A stretch of 10,547 bases of DNA from Chloroflexota bacterium (GTDB lineage: Bacteria; Chloroflexota; Dehalococcoidia; Lucifugimonadales; Lucifugimonadaceae): NCBI GenBank assembly GCA_009837685.1, contig VXTA01000353.1, positions 1 to 10,547 on the forward strand. The letters are read 5' to 3'. Within the stretch, counting starts at the first letter, position 1, and each line of letters begins with the position of its first letter. Positions 1-6,317 of the stretch are shown piece by piece. The notes under the pieces are model-generated. The model had not been told where the DNA came from, did not search any database, and worked only from the letters and a program-made list of their open reading frames with translations. The translations under genes were made by a program, and so were the position numbers.

Positions 1-1
1 A

Positions 2-994
2 CCCACCGAAGAACCCGTGGCCGCGACCGCTCCTGAACGTGACTTAGACATCGTGACGCTGCTGCCGTTCGATGGAATACCAGCGATCGACAACCCGCAC
101 TTCTTCCCAGACCTCGAAACCGCCAACATGTTCTACAACGATGGCGAGTTGGTACTGGGTGTCGAGATCGACGGCGATGCTCGCGCATACTCGGTTCCTC
201 TGTTGAGCAGTCACGAGATCGTCAATGATGTTGTTGGAGGCAAGCCCATCGCGGTCACTTGGTGACCGCTCTGCTTCACTGGAATCGGGTATTCCAGAGA
301 GGTGAACGGGGAGACGCTGACATTCGGTGTCTCGGGCAAACTCACTATGAACGCGCTCATCATGTACGACCGCCAGACGCGTTCGCTTTGGAGCCACTTC
401 CTCTCCGAAGGCATCGAGGGCGAATACAAGGGCGTCAAGCTGACCAACGTACCGCTTGTTCTCACAACTTGGGAGGAGTGGCGAACATCCTTCCCGGAGA
501 CCAAAGCACTGCTCAAAGGCGAGTCCAGTTTCGACCCCTATACCAGCTACTACATACGCGACGATGCCGGAGTTATCGGCGAATCAAATCGCGACGAACG
601 CCTGTACGGCAAAGAAATCGTGCTCGGAGCCGGGTTCGATGACGGAGCAATAGCGTTTCCGCATACCGCTCTGCAAGAAGAGCAGGTGATCAACACCGAG
701 ATCAATGGCGAACCAGTAGTCGTCTACTACGAATCGCAGACCAGCACAGCAATCGCCTATTCCAGAACGGTCGGCGAAGATACATTGGAGTTTTCGCTTG
801 AAATCGAGGAAGAAGGCGAAGGAGTGTCAAGGCGATGGATGGTCGACGCTTCCGGTTCGAGATGGTTGCCTCTCAACGGCCAAGCGTGGAGCGGCGATTT
901 CCAGGGGACGCGACTCGATCCGGTTCATGCTGTTAACGTATTCTGGTTCGCATGGAGCGATTTCTATCCTGAAACGGAGATATACGGGCAATGA
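2..994 (+). CDS. DUF3179 family protein, predicted selenoprotein (5' end outside window)
   Basis: The frame is open from the window edge and is read through a TGA at 263-265 (codon 88 of the visible part). Before it comes typical DUF3179 sequence: a Pro/Ala/Glu-rich linker, FDGIPAIDNPHF, then AYSVPLLSSHEIVND and GGKPIAVTW. After it come PLCFTGIGYSREV, ETLTFGVSGKL, MYDRQT and the C-terminal FWFAWSDFYPETE. From memory, homologues read V-T-Y-C-P-L-C here, so the TGA sits exactly at a conserved Cys and gives a U-P-L-C redox-type motif. The same frame on both sides, no other defect and a hairpin just downstream argue for selenocysteine rather than a broken gene. The family's biochemical role is unknown; the low-complexity linker suggests a secreted or lipid-anchored protein whose signal peptide lies outside the window. 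Its stop overlaps the apt start (ATGA). A recent nonsense mutation cannot be fully excluded. Confidence 0.85.
263..265 (+). other. Predicted selenocysteine codon (UGA) in the DUF3179 gene
   Basis: This in-frame TGA replaces the first Cys of the family's C-P-L-C motif. TGA also serves as an ordinary stop nearby (the 992-994 end of this gene, apt, the TM2 gene, the cvpA-like gene) and Trp is encoded by TGG, so a changed genetic code does not explain it. Confidence 0.8.
263..309 (+). promoter_or_regulatory. Candidate bacterial SECIS element of the DUF3179 gene
   Basis: Directly after the UGA the RNA can fold with a perfect 7-bp upper stem, CUGGAAU (279-285) with AUUCCAG (291-297), closed by the 5-nt loop CGGGU (286-290). 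The loop begins 21 nt after the last base of UGA and its second base is G. This agrees with the remembered bacterial SECIS rules (G in the first two loop bases, loop about 16-37 nt from UGA). Below the stem, UUCA (275-278) can pair with UGAA (303-306) and CCG (266-268) with CGG (307-309), leaving internal bulges. It would bind SelB and recode the UGA. No folding energy was computed. Confidence 0.75.
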
Positions 995-1527
995 GCGTCG
1001 ATCTAAGAGGCTGGATTCGCGATGTTCCAGATCACCCTAAACCGGGGATCCAATTCAAAGACCTGACTCCCATCTTGGCCGAACCAGCGGCTTTTCGCGC
1101 CGCCATCAACTGGTTCGATGCTCAGGTGCTAAAGCTCGATCCCGATGTCATTGCGGCGATCGATGCCCGCGGTTTCGTGTTCGCATCGCCTGTAGCCGAC
1201 CGACTGGGTATTCCGCTCGCACTGGTAAGGAAGAGTGGCAAATTACCGCCGCCAGTCATCAGAAACCAATACTCTTTGGAATACGAAGACCTTTCGACTA
1301 TCGAGATAAGGTCAGACGCTCTCACTAAAGGGCAGCGCATCGTCATCGTCGACGACTTGCTCGCGACTGGTGGGACCGCGGTCGCGGCGGCGGAACTCGC
1401 CGAGGAACTTGGTGCCCATGTCGTAGCGCAGATTTTCTTGGTCGAACTCGCATTTCTGGACGGTCGCGAACGCATCACAGACCGCGACCCTGATTGCGAG
1501 GTCGTCGCCCACATCGTCTACGACTGA
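991..1527 (+). CDS. apt: Adenine phosphoribosyltransferase
   Basis: A 178-residue type I phosphoribosyltransferase. It would convert adenine and PRPP to AMP and pyrophosphate in cytosolic purine salvage. The N-terminal region with IRDVPDHPKPGIQFKDLTPIL (split across residues 9-29) is diagnostic for Apt, followed by IDARGFVFASPVA (57-69), RKSGKLP (80-86, the flexible-loop region) and the PRPP-binding loop VIVDDLLATGGTA (118-130). Length is normal for the family. The ATG overlaps the stop of the DUF3179 gene in an ATGA, with GGAG at 976-979, so translation is probably coupled to the upstream gene. The 3' end overlaps the convergent DUF1461 gene by 10 bases. There is no obvious functional link to DUF3179. 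Confidence 0.96.
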   Translation: MSVDLRGWIRDVPDHPKPGIQFKDLTPILAEPAAFRAAINWFDAQVLKLDPDVIAAIDARGFVFASPVADRLGIPLALVRKSGKLPPPVIRNQYSLEYEDLSTIEIRSDALTKGQRIVIVDDLLATGGTAVAAAELAEELGAHVVAQIFLVELAFLDGRERITDRDPDCEVVAHIVYD

Positions 1528-2237
1528 TCACGCGAAAGCCGAAGCTCCATCAATCGCGCTCCGACGTAGAGTCCAATAAACTCGATCACCGTCAATAACG
1601 CGATAAATAGCGTTGCCTCTAAGAAGAACCGTTCCGGGAAGAGCAGTAACAGGTAGTGTCGGAACGGATCTAGTTGCCAAAGATCATTGGCGAAACTCAG
1701 CAAGTGGAACTGTGTGAATATCCACGTGAAGTCGATTATCGCTATCACCACAACCGCGGCAATGATGAGTCCCCACACCAACGCGGACCATCGTAGCCAC
1801 CGCGACATCGATGCGAAGAATTCGCGACGACGAATCGCCAGTCCCAACGCTGTGCAAAGCACCAAAACGACGCCGCTCCACACCGAGACCGTAGCAACGT
1901 AACGCATCAAGTCCTTCACATCGATCATGTGGAGGATCTCGCGCTCATCAAACAGGCTGACTATCCCGCGCGACGTGTTGACCCGAACATCCAAACGCTC
2001 GGCATCGTTCGCAAAGTAGTCCTTTATCTGATCCGCCGCAGAATCCAGTTCTGACACCGGCAACCCTGTCCGCTCCGAGACACCGTTGCGCCACCAGTTA
2101 TACGTGTAAAGCCAGTCCGAATCGGTTATGTAAACGACGTTGACAGCGATTAGGAATATCGGCAACAGCACTGCGAACACAACGCCGAGTGCGAGCATAC
2201 TCCATCCAGACGCGCCGAGATTTTGAAATTTGGTCAC
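1518..2237 (-). CDS. DUF1461/TIGR01906-type integral membrane protein
   Basis: A 239-residue membrane protein of unknown function. Hydrophobic segments lie at about residues 13-35, 115-135, 148-170 and 208-232, with an extracytoplasmic stretch between the first two. Recognisable family features are REILHMIDVKDL near residue 100 and FTQFHLLSFAND-W-LDP, with LLLLFPERFF, in the C-terminal third; these match the DUF1461/TIGR01906 pattern as I remember it. The start is GTG (2237-2235), because an in-frame TGA lies only five codons upstream of it. It is last in a same-strand run after the DUF2752-like and TM2 genes. Its start codon lies inside the right arm of a 12-bp inverted repeat, which could affect its translation. 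Confidence 0.8.
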   Translation of the reverse strand: MTKFQNLGASGWSMLALGVVFAVLLPIFLIAVNVVYITDSDWLYTYNWWRNGVSERTGLPVSELDSAADQIKDYFANDAERLDVRVNTSRGIVSLFDEREILHMIDVKDLMRYVATVSVWSGVVLVLCTALGLAIRRREFFASMSRWLRWSALVWGLIIAAVVVIAIIDFTWIFTQFHLLSFANDLWQLDPFRHYLLLLFPERFFLEATLFIALLTVIEFIGLYVGARLMELRLSRDQS

Positions 2238-2267
2238 GAGATTCAGCGTAAATCACTCGTGACCAAA
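2229..2267 (-). repeat. 12-bp perfect inverted repeat over the DUF1461 start codon
   Basis: TTTGGTCACGAG (2229-2240) and CTCGTGACCAAA (2256-2267) are perfect reverse complements separated by 15 nt. In the minus-strand transcript this forms a stem that contains the GTG start and the first two codons after it, just after the TM2 gene ends at 2281. It could hide the ribosome-binding region of the DUF1461 gene or act as a binding site for a dimeric protein. There is no U-run after the stem, so a simple terminator is unlikely. Confidence 0.7.
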
Positions 2268-2280
2268 CACTCAGCAACTA

Positions 2281-2646
2281 TCAGGACCGTATGGACGAGC
2301 CAGAACTCAGATTCATCGCGATTTGGTGCGCGATCTTGACGTTGTACTCGCTAGCCAACTTCTTGTGGTTCACTGCGTCGACGATCGTGCCGATGAAACA
2401 GTGCCCGGCCGTAAGCAGATACAACACCCCTAACCCGATGTGACCGAGAACAAATCGTTGAACTCCAGCGATCAATACGAATCCGACCAAGGTGAAAAGC
2501 AAAATCGTTGTTTCATCTTTCCGTTGATTGCGGTACGCCATCGCGAACATCTGCTCCGATTCTTCTGAGATGTTCTGCACAATTCCAGATATGGCCGCCT
2601 GCTCTCCCGGAGGTATCTCCGGCAGCAATTGCATCACATTCGCCAT
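2281..2646 (-). CDS. TM2 domain protein
   Basis: A 121-residue protein with a hydrophilic N-terminus (about 45 residues, rich in Glu/Gln) and two closely spaced membrane helices with the TM2 signature: VQRFVLGHIGLGVLYLLTAG between and into the helices, then FIGTIVDAVN. The function of TM2 proteins in bacteria is unknown. The ATG at 2646 is preferred over the in-frame TTG at 2652 because AAGGAG lies 9 nt before the ATG but only 3 nt before the TTG. The gene begins 2 bases after the stop of the DUF2752-like gene, so the two are almost certainly co-transcribed; the pairing is one I remember seeing in other bacteria. Confidence 0.82.
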   Translation of the reverse strand: MANVMQLLPEIPPGEQAAISGIVQNISEESEQMFAMAYRNQRKDETTILLFTLVGFVLIAGVQRFVLGHIGLGVLYLLTAGHCFIGTIVDAVNHKKLASEYNVKIAHQIAMNLSSGSSIRS

Positions 2647-2648
2647 AG

Positions 2649-2966
2649 TCAACTACTCCTTATCGATTTGAACAGCCCCATTTCAAGCGTTATGACCCGC
2701 CACAAGATGATCGCAACAGCCGGTATACCCAGGATGTGCGCCTCGATCGCCGAGATCACGTCGCCACGGAAGAGATACGATATCGAGTGGCCTAGCCCGT
2801 AGCCGGGACTTTTGATCCCCCACACGTAGTAAGGCCAGAATATCGTGAAGTGGAAATCGGAGTTCGGGTTGCCAAGTGCGAGCACAACCAGCGCCGCCAC
2901 CCAGATCGCAGCCTCCCGATCAACATACCGAAGAAGCACACCCATCGTCTTCATACTCGAATCCAT
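2649..2966 (-). CDS. DUF2752-like small membrane protein
   Basis: A 105-residue protein with two or three hydrophobic segments (about residues 19-32, a weaker central one, and 80-93). The core PGYGLGHSISYLFRGD followed by an A-x(n)-H-x-L-G-I-P segment resembles the DUF2752 pattern C-P-G-C-G-L-T-R-x(n)-GD-x(n)-NPLG, but both cysteines are replaced (S-P-G-Y-G-L-G-H) and the protein has no Cys at all. The family's function is unknown. ATG at 2966 is the longest ATG start; internal ATGs at 2954 and 2945 are also possible since no clear Shine-Dalgarno separates them. It is the first gene of the three-gene membrane-protein run and is divergent from mazG. The family assignment rests on a short motif. 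Confidence 0.62.
   Translation of the reverse strand: MDSSMKTMGVLLRYVDREAAIWVAALVVLALGNPNSDFHFTIFWPYYVWGIKSPGYGLGHSISYLFRGDVISAIEAHILGIPAVAIILWRVITLEMGLFKSIRSS
2656..2661 (-). promoter_or_regulatory. Strong Shine-Dalgarno site of the TM2 gene
   Basis: Read on the minus strand this is AAGGAG, 9 nt before the ATG at 2646. It lies within the end of the upstream gene, is one of the clearest ribosome-binding sites in the window and decides the start of the TM2 gene. Confidence 0.75.
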
Positions 2967-2974
2967 GCATAGAG

Positions 2975-3003
2975 GTTACAACGCCAACACCTAACACCGA
3001 CAA
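2975..3003 (-). promoter_or_regulatory. Possible promoter of the membrane-protein operon
   Basis: On the minus strand TTGTCG (3003-2998) and TGTAAC (2980-2975) are separated by 17 nt; each matches 4 of 6 sigma-70 consensus bases. Transcription would begin close to the ATG at 2966, leaving almost no leader, which would suit one of the internal starts (2954 or 2945). It lies in the only gap between this operon and mazG. Confidence 0.3.
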
Positions 3004-3017
3004 GGCGATTTTCAACA

Positions 3018-3785
3018 ATGAGTCAACCGATTCCATCCGCCAAAAACGACCAAATCGGCTTCCAATTCTTGGTCGACACCGTTCGCACACTCCGAGATCC
3101 GGGCGGCTGCCCTTGGGACGCCGAGCAGACTCATCAGTCGTTGCGCCCAAACCTGCTCGAAGAAGCGTACGAAATGCTAGAAGCGATCGAGAATGCAGAT
3201 CCTAACGCTCTCGAAGAAGAACTCGGCGACGTGATGATACAGATCGTCTTTCACGCCGACATCGCACGTCGCAACGGCGATTTCGATGCCGACTCCGTTT
3301 GCCACAAAGTGGCCGAAAAACTCATACGACGCCATCCCCATGTATTCGGTGACGCCGACAAACTCGAATCTGGCGAAGACGTAGTGGACAGATGGGAGCG
3401 AATCAAACGCGAAGAAGCCGGTGGTATCCGCTCCATCGTCGCATCGGTTCCCAAAGCGCTCCCCGCACTCGCGCAGTCAGCCGTGCTCCAACGGAGGGCG
3501 ATCCGCGCAGGATTGCCAGTCGGAAATAACGCGGACACAACCCCAATCTTTCTGGAAAGAAAACCAAACGAATCCGACGATCAACTCGAACTCCGCGCGG
3601 GCCAATTCCTCGCTGCAGCCGTCCGCGCCGTTCAGGACCAAGGCGTCGATGCCGAAACTGCGTTGCAAAAGGTCAACTCCGCACTTCGAAACCGCGTACT
3701 GCGAGCCGAGGAACTCGCCGAAGGAACCGCTTTAGCCGAACTGGACGGCCAAGACCGCCACCGTATCTGGGAACTCGCAGGCTAA
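3018..3785 (+). CDS. mazG: Nucleoside triphosphate pyrophosphohydrolase MazG
   Basis: A 255-residue protein, close to the two-domain E. coli MazG in length. It would hydrolyse (d)NTPs, including aberrant ones, to NMP and pyrophosphate. The N-terminal domain is complete: LRDPGGCPWDAEQTHQSL (25-42), the metal-binding EExxE (48-52), the second acidic pair in EEELGD (66-71) and the RRHPHVFGD segment after it. The C-terminal half (from about residue 145) keeps the family's link region and the final DAETALQKVNSALRNR stretch, but the acidic helices expected in the second catalytic domain are not seen, so it looks non-catalytic. ATG at 3018 is the natural start. The stop overlaps the convergent selD stop by 4 bases. 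Confidence 0.93.
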   Translation: MSQPIPSAKNDQIGFQFLVDTVRTLRDPGGCPWDAEQTHQSLRPNLLEEAYEMLEAIENADPNALEEELGDVMIQIVFHADIARRNGDFDADSVCHKVAEKLIRRHPHVFGDADKLESGEDVVDRWERIKREEAGGIRSIVASVPKALPALAQSAVLQRRAIRAGLPVGNNADTTPIFLERKPNESDDQLELRAGQFLAAAVRAVQDQGVDAETALQKVNSALRNRVLRAEELAEGTALAELDGQDRHRIWELAG

Positions 3786-4831
3786 CCCGTAACTTCCACT
3801 GCGCTGCCACTAAATGCCGTCACCTCACCCACAACCGTCCCAGTGACACCTCGCGAATCAAGATCCGCCAGCAATCCGTCAACTGACCCTTCTGCCACCG
3901 AGATCAGCAAACCGCCGGAAGTCTGGGGATCGCACATCAGCAATCGGTCTATTTCGCCGAGAGCTTCCGACCACGTCACGCTCTCCCCGCAACTCTCCAA
4001 GTTCCGATGCGTTCCGCCCGGCGCAATCCCACCCTCCAATAGCTTCACAACGCCCGGCAAAACCGGCAACGCCGACCGACTCAACTGCCCCGTCGTACCG
4101 CTCGCCCGCATCATCGTCATCAAGTGACCAACAATCCCGAACCCGGTCACATCCGTCGCCGCATGAGCCCTGGCCGACACCATCGCCTCCGACGCGTCGC
4201 GGTTCAACCTCAGCATCGATCGGACCGCGGCATCCAAAACCTCGCCTAACGCTTCACCATTCTTGAGCGCCGTGGTAACAACGCCCGTCCCCAATGGCTT
4301 AGTCAAAACCAAAACATCGCCAGACTCAGCCGTCGAATTCTGTACCTGTCGCCCCGGCTCTACAACGCCTACTACCGACAACCCATACTTTGGCTCCACA
4401 TCATCCACCGTGTGACCGCCCACGATCATCGCTCCCGCCTCTGCAACCTTCGCGGCACCACCACGCAGTATCTCAGCAGACACTTCGAACGGCAAAGATC
4501 GCGGAAACGCCGCCACATTCAAAGCCGTGATTGGTCGACCACCGACCGCGTATACATCCGACATCGAGTTCGCCGCCGCAATCGCACCATACGTGAAAGG
4601 GTCGTCGACGATCGGCGCGAAGAAATCGACTGTCAGCACCAACGCGACGCGCTCATCCAAACGGTAGACGGCAGCGTCGTCACCGTGTTCGAAGCCTACC
4701 AGCAAATCAGGGTGTGGAACGGCTCCGTTCATCAGCCCGCCCAAAACCTGGGCGAGTTCGCCTTGGCTAAGCTTGCCCGCTCAGCCAGCGCAGCTGGCGA
4801 GCTCCGTTAGCCGCGGGACCTTTTCACTCAT
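3782..4831 (-). CDS. selD: Selenide, water dikinase, itself a selenoprotein (Sec17)
   Basis: SelD makes selenophosphate from selenide and ATP, the selenium donor for Sec-tRNA. The frame from ATG 4831 gives 349 residues (E. coli SelD has 347) when the TGA at 4783-4781 is read as Sec. The N-terminus then reads MSEKVPRLTELASCAG-U-AGKLSQGELAQVL, matching the family's glycine-rich catalytic segment: Sec at residue 17, where other SelDs have Cys or Sec, and Lys20 conserved. Further motifs are GDDAAVY with D51, TVDFFAPIVDDPF, SDVYAVGG, GGHTVDDVEPKYG, TKPLGTG, ATDVTGFG and CDPQTSGG. A start downstream of the TGA (such as TTG 4744) would delete the catalytic Sec and Lys20. Its neighbours are mazG (convergent) and lysA (divergent), so it is probably transcribed alone. 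Confidence 0.95.
4736..4756 (-). promoter_or_regulatory. Candidate bacterial SECIS element of selD
   Basis: On the minus strand CUCGCCCA (4756-4749) pairs with UGGGCGGG (4743-4736) in 8 consecutive pairs, one of them U-G, around the loop GGUUU (4748-4744). The loop lies 32 nt after the UGA and begins with GG followed by U, recalling the GGUCU loop of E. coli fdhF. This fits the bacterial SECIS rules for loop identity and distance. The stem is within coding sequence (residues 26-32), as expected for bacteria. Confidence 0.75.
4781..4783 (-). other. Predicted selenocysteine codon (UGA) of selD, codon 17
   Basis: The TGA falls exactly at the nucleophilic residue of SelD (Cys17 in E. coli; Sec in several other organisms). 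Family sequence is recognisable on both sides in one frame, which supports recoding over termination. Confidence 0.92.
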
Positions 4832-4991
4832 TACTCGATGCTCTCAACAATCAAACGAGACGATACAAAGAACCACCGTCTCACTTCTCCCACAATGGTA
4901 TCCCCGCAATACTCAGTGTCCGTCATACCCAATCGACTTAAAATTGAGACACATCACCTTCACACTCACGAAGCCTTCGGATATCTCCGTT

Positions 4992-6317
4992 ATGACTCAA
5001 CTCCCACTCGCTGACGTCCTGCCAATCTCAGCCTCCGTTAACGACGCGGGTCGTCTCGCAATCAACGGCCTGGACGTTCGCGACATAGTCGAAGAGTTCG
5101 GCAGCCCGCTCTACCTCTTTGACGAAAGCACTATCCGCGAAATGTGTCGAGAATTCGTCGGCAATTTCAGGCGTCACTACCCAAAAACCGACATCGAGTA
5201 CTCGACTAAAGCGATGTCTAACCCCGCGATCTTGAAGATCATCGAACAGGAAGGCCTTCACATCGATGTCGTGACCGGCGGCGAGTTGGCATTCGCATTG
5301 GCTGCCAACTTCCCTGCTGAAAAGATCAACTTCCACGGAAACAACAAGGTCCGAAGCGAACTACGAGAAGCGGTTGAAGCCGGTATTGGACGCATCACCA
5401 TCGATTCATTCCACGAGATCGAGCTTCTAAACGAAGTCGCTGGAGAACTCGGCACCACTCAAGACGTCAACTTGCGAGTCTCTCCCAGCATCGATCCGCA
5501 CACTCATCGCCTCACCAGCACGGGCGTCTTGGACTCCAAATTTGGGTTCTCTATCGAGACTGGTGACGCAGAAAAGGCCGTCGCTGCTGCGTTGGCACAA
5601 CCCAACCTCGACGTTCAAGGTTTGCACTTCCACCTCGGTTCCCCACTATTCGAGTTAGAACCGTACGAAGAGGCCATAGAATACGTTTGCGCCTTTGCCG
5701 CGAGGATGAAATGGGTTCACCATCTAGAACTTAACGAGTTCAGCCCCGGTGGCGGCATGGCTATCGGTTACCTATCGTCGAAACTGCCCCCAACGATCGC
5801 CGAATACGCCCAAACAATCTCTGAATCGCTCGTTTCCGCCTGCACCAAATACGGCCTCGACCAACCGAGGATGATCATCGAACCAGGCAGATCGATCGTC
5901 GGCAGGGCAGGCGTCGCAGTCTACAGCGTCGGAGGAATCAAACGAATCCCCGGAGTCCGCACCTACGTCAGTGTCGACGGTGGAATGGGCGACAACATCC
6001 GTCCCGCTCTATACGAAGCCGAATACGAGGTGATGTCGGTCGACGATCCCCTCGGAGAACCAACGCAAAAAGTAACCATCGCCGGAAAGTTCTGCGAGTC
6101 TGGAGACCTACTCGCGAAGGATGTCGAACTTCCCGACGTCAAAACCGATGACCTTCTCGCACTGCCCGCATCCGGTGCCTACTGCGTTCCGATGGCCAGC
6201 AACTACAACTTGCAGACACGACCCGCGATTGTGCTTGTCACCGAACAGTCCGAAGCGAGACTCATCCGCAGGCGCGAGACTTACGCCGACCTTCTCGCCA
6301 CCGCGATATTCGAATAA
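4992..6317 (+). CDS. lysA: Diaminopimelate decarboxylase
   Basis: A PLP-dependent alanine-racemase-fold enzyme that decarboxylates meso-diaminopimelate to L-lysine. The protein has 441 residues from ATG 4992, normal for LysA. Visible are the PLP lysine in EYSTKAMSNP (K73), FHGNNK, the HFHLGSP strand, the phosphate-binding Gly-rich loop (FSPGGGMAIGY), EPGRSIVGRAG, VDGGMGDNIRPALY, the active-site cysteine in GKFCESGD, and GAYCVPMASNYN near the end. Upstream in-frame codons back to 4773 are rejected because they lie antisense to the SelD N-terminus and do not resemble LysA. No strong Shine-Dalgarno is seen. The gap of 160 bp to the divergent selD should hold promoters for both, but I could not identify a convincing one. 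Its stop overlaps the holB start by one base (TAATG). Confidence 0.95.
   Translation: MTQLPLADVLPISASVNDAGRLAINGLDVRDIVEEFGSPLYLFDESTIREMCREFVGNFRRHYPKTDIEYSTKAMSNPAILKIIEQEGLHIDVVTGGELAFALAANFPAEKINFHGNNKVRSELREAVEAGIGRITIDSFHEIELLNEVAGELGTTQDVNLRVSPSIDPHTHRLTSTGVLDSKFGFSIETGDAEKAVAAALAQPNLDVQGLHFHLGSPLFELEPYEEAIEYVCAFAARMKWVHHLELNEFSPGGGMAIGYLSSKLPPTIAEYAQTISESLVSACTKYGLDQPRMIIEPGRSIVGRAGVAVYSVGGIKRIPGVRTYVSVDGGMGDNIRPALYEAEYEVMSVDDPLGEPTQKVTIAGKFCESGDLLAKDVELPDVKTDDLLALPASGAYCVPMASNYNLQTRPAIVLVTEQSEARLIRRRETYADLLATAIFE

Noticed and set aside
263..265. DUF3179 gene as a pseudogene split by a nonsense mutation or frameshift
   Set aside because: The reading frame is the same on both sides, so there is no frameshift. 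The only defect is TGA at a conserved Cys codon, a SECIS-like hairpin follows, and a second Sec site exists in selD.
3782..4744. selD starting at TTG 4744
   Set aside because: This would remove residues 1-29 with the catalytic Sec17 and Lys20; the upstream frame is clearly SelD.
4751..4762. GGCG/CGCC hairpin as the selD SECIS
   Set aside because: It has only 4 pairs and a loop without G; the 8-bp hairpin at 4736-4756 with loop GGUUU is longer and fits the rules better.
4857..4882. Inverted repeat GAGACG/CGTCTC between selD and lysA
   Set aside because: Six pairs with a 14-nt loop is weak and could be chance; no promoter could be placed confidently around it.
4773..4991. N-terminal extension of lysA
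   Set aside because: The 73 extra codons overlap the SelD N-terminus on the other strand, show no LysA similarity, and ATG 4992 gives a normal family start.
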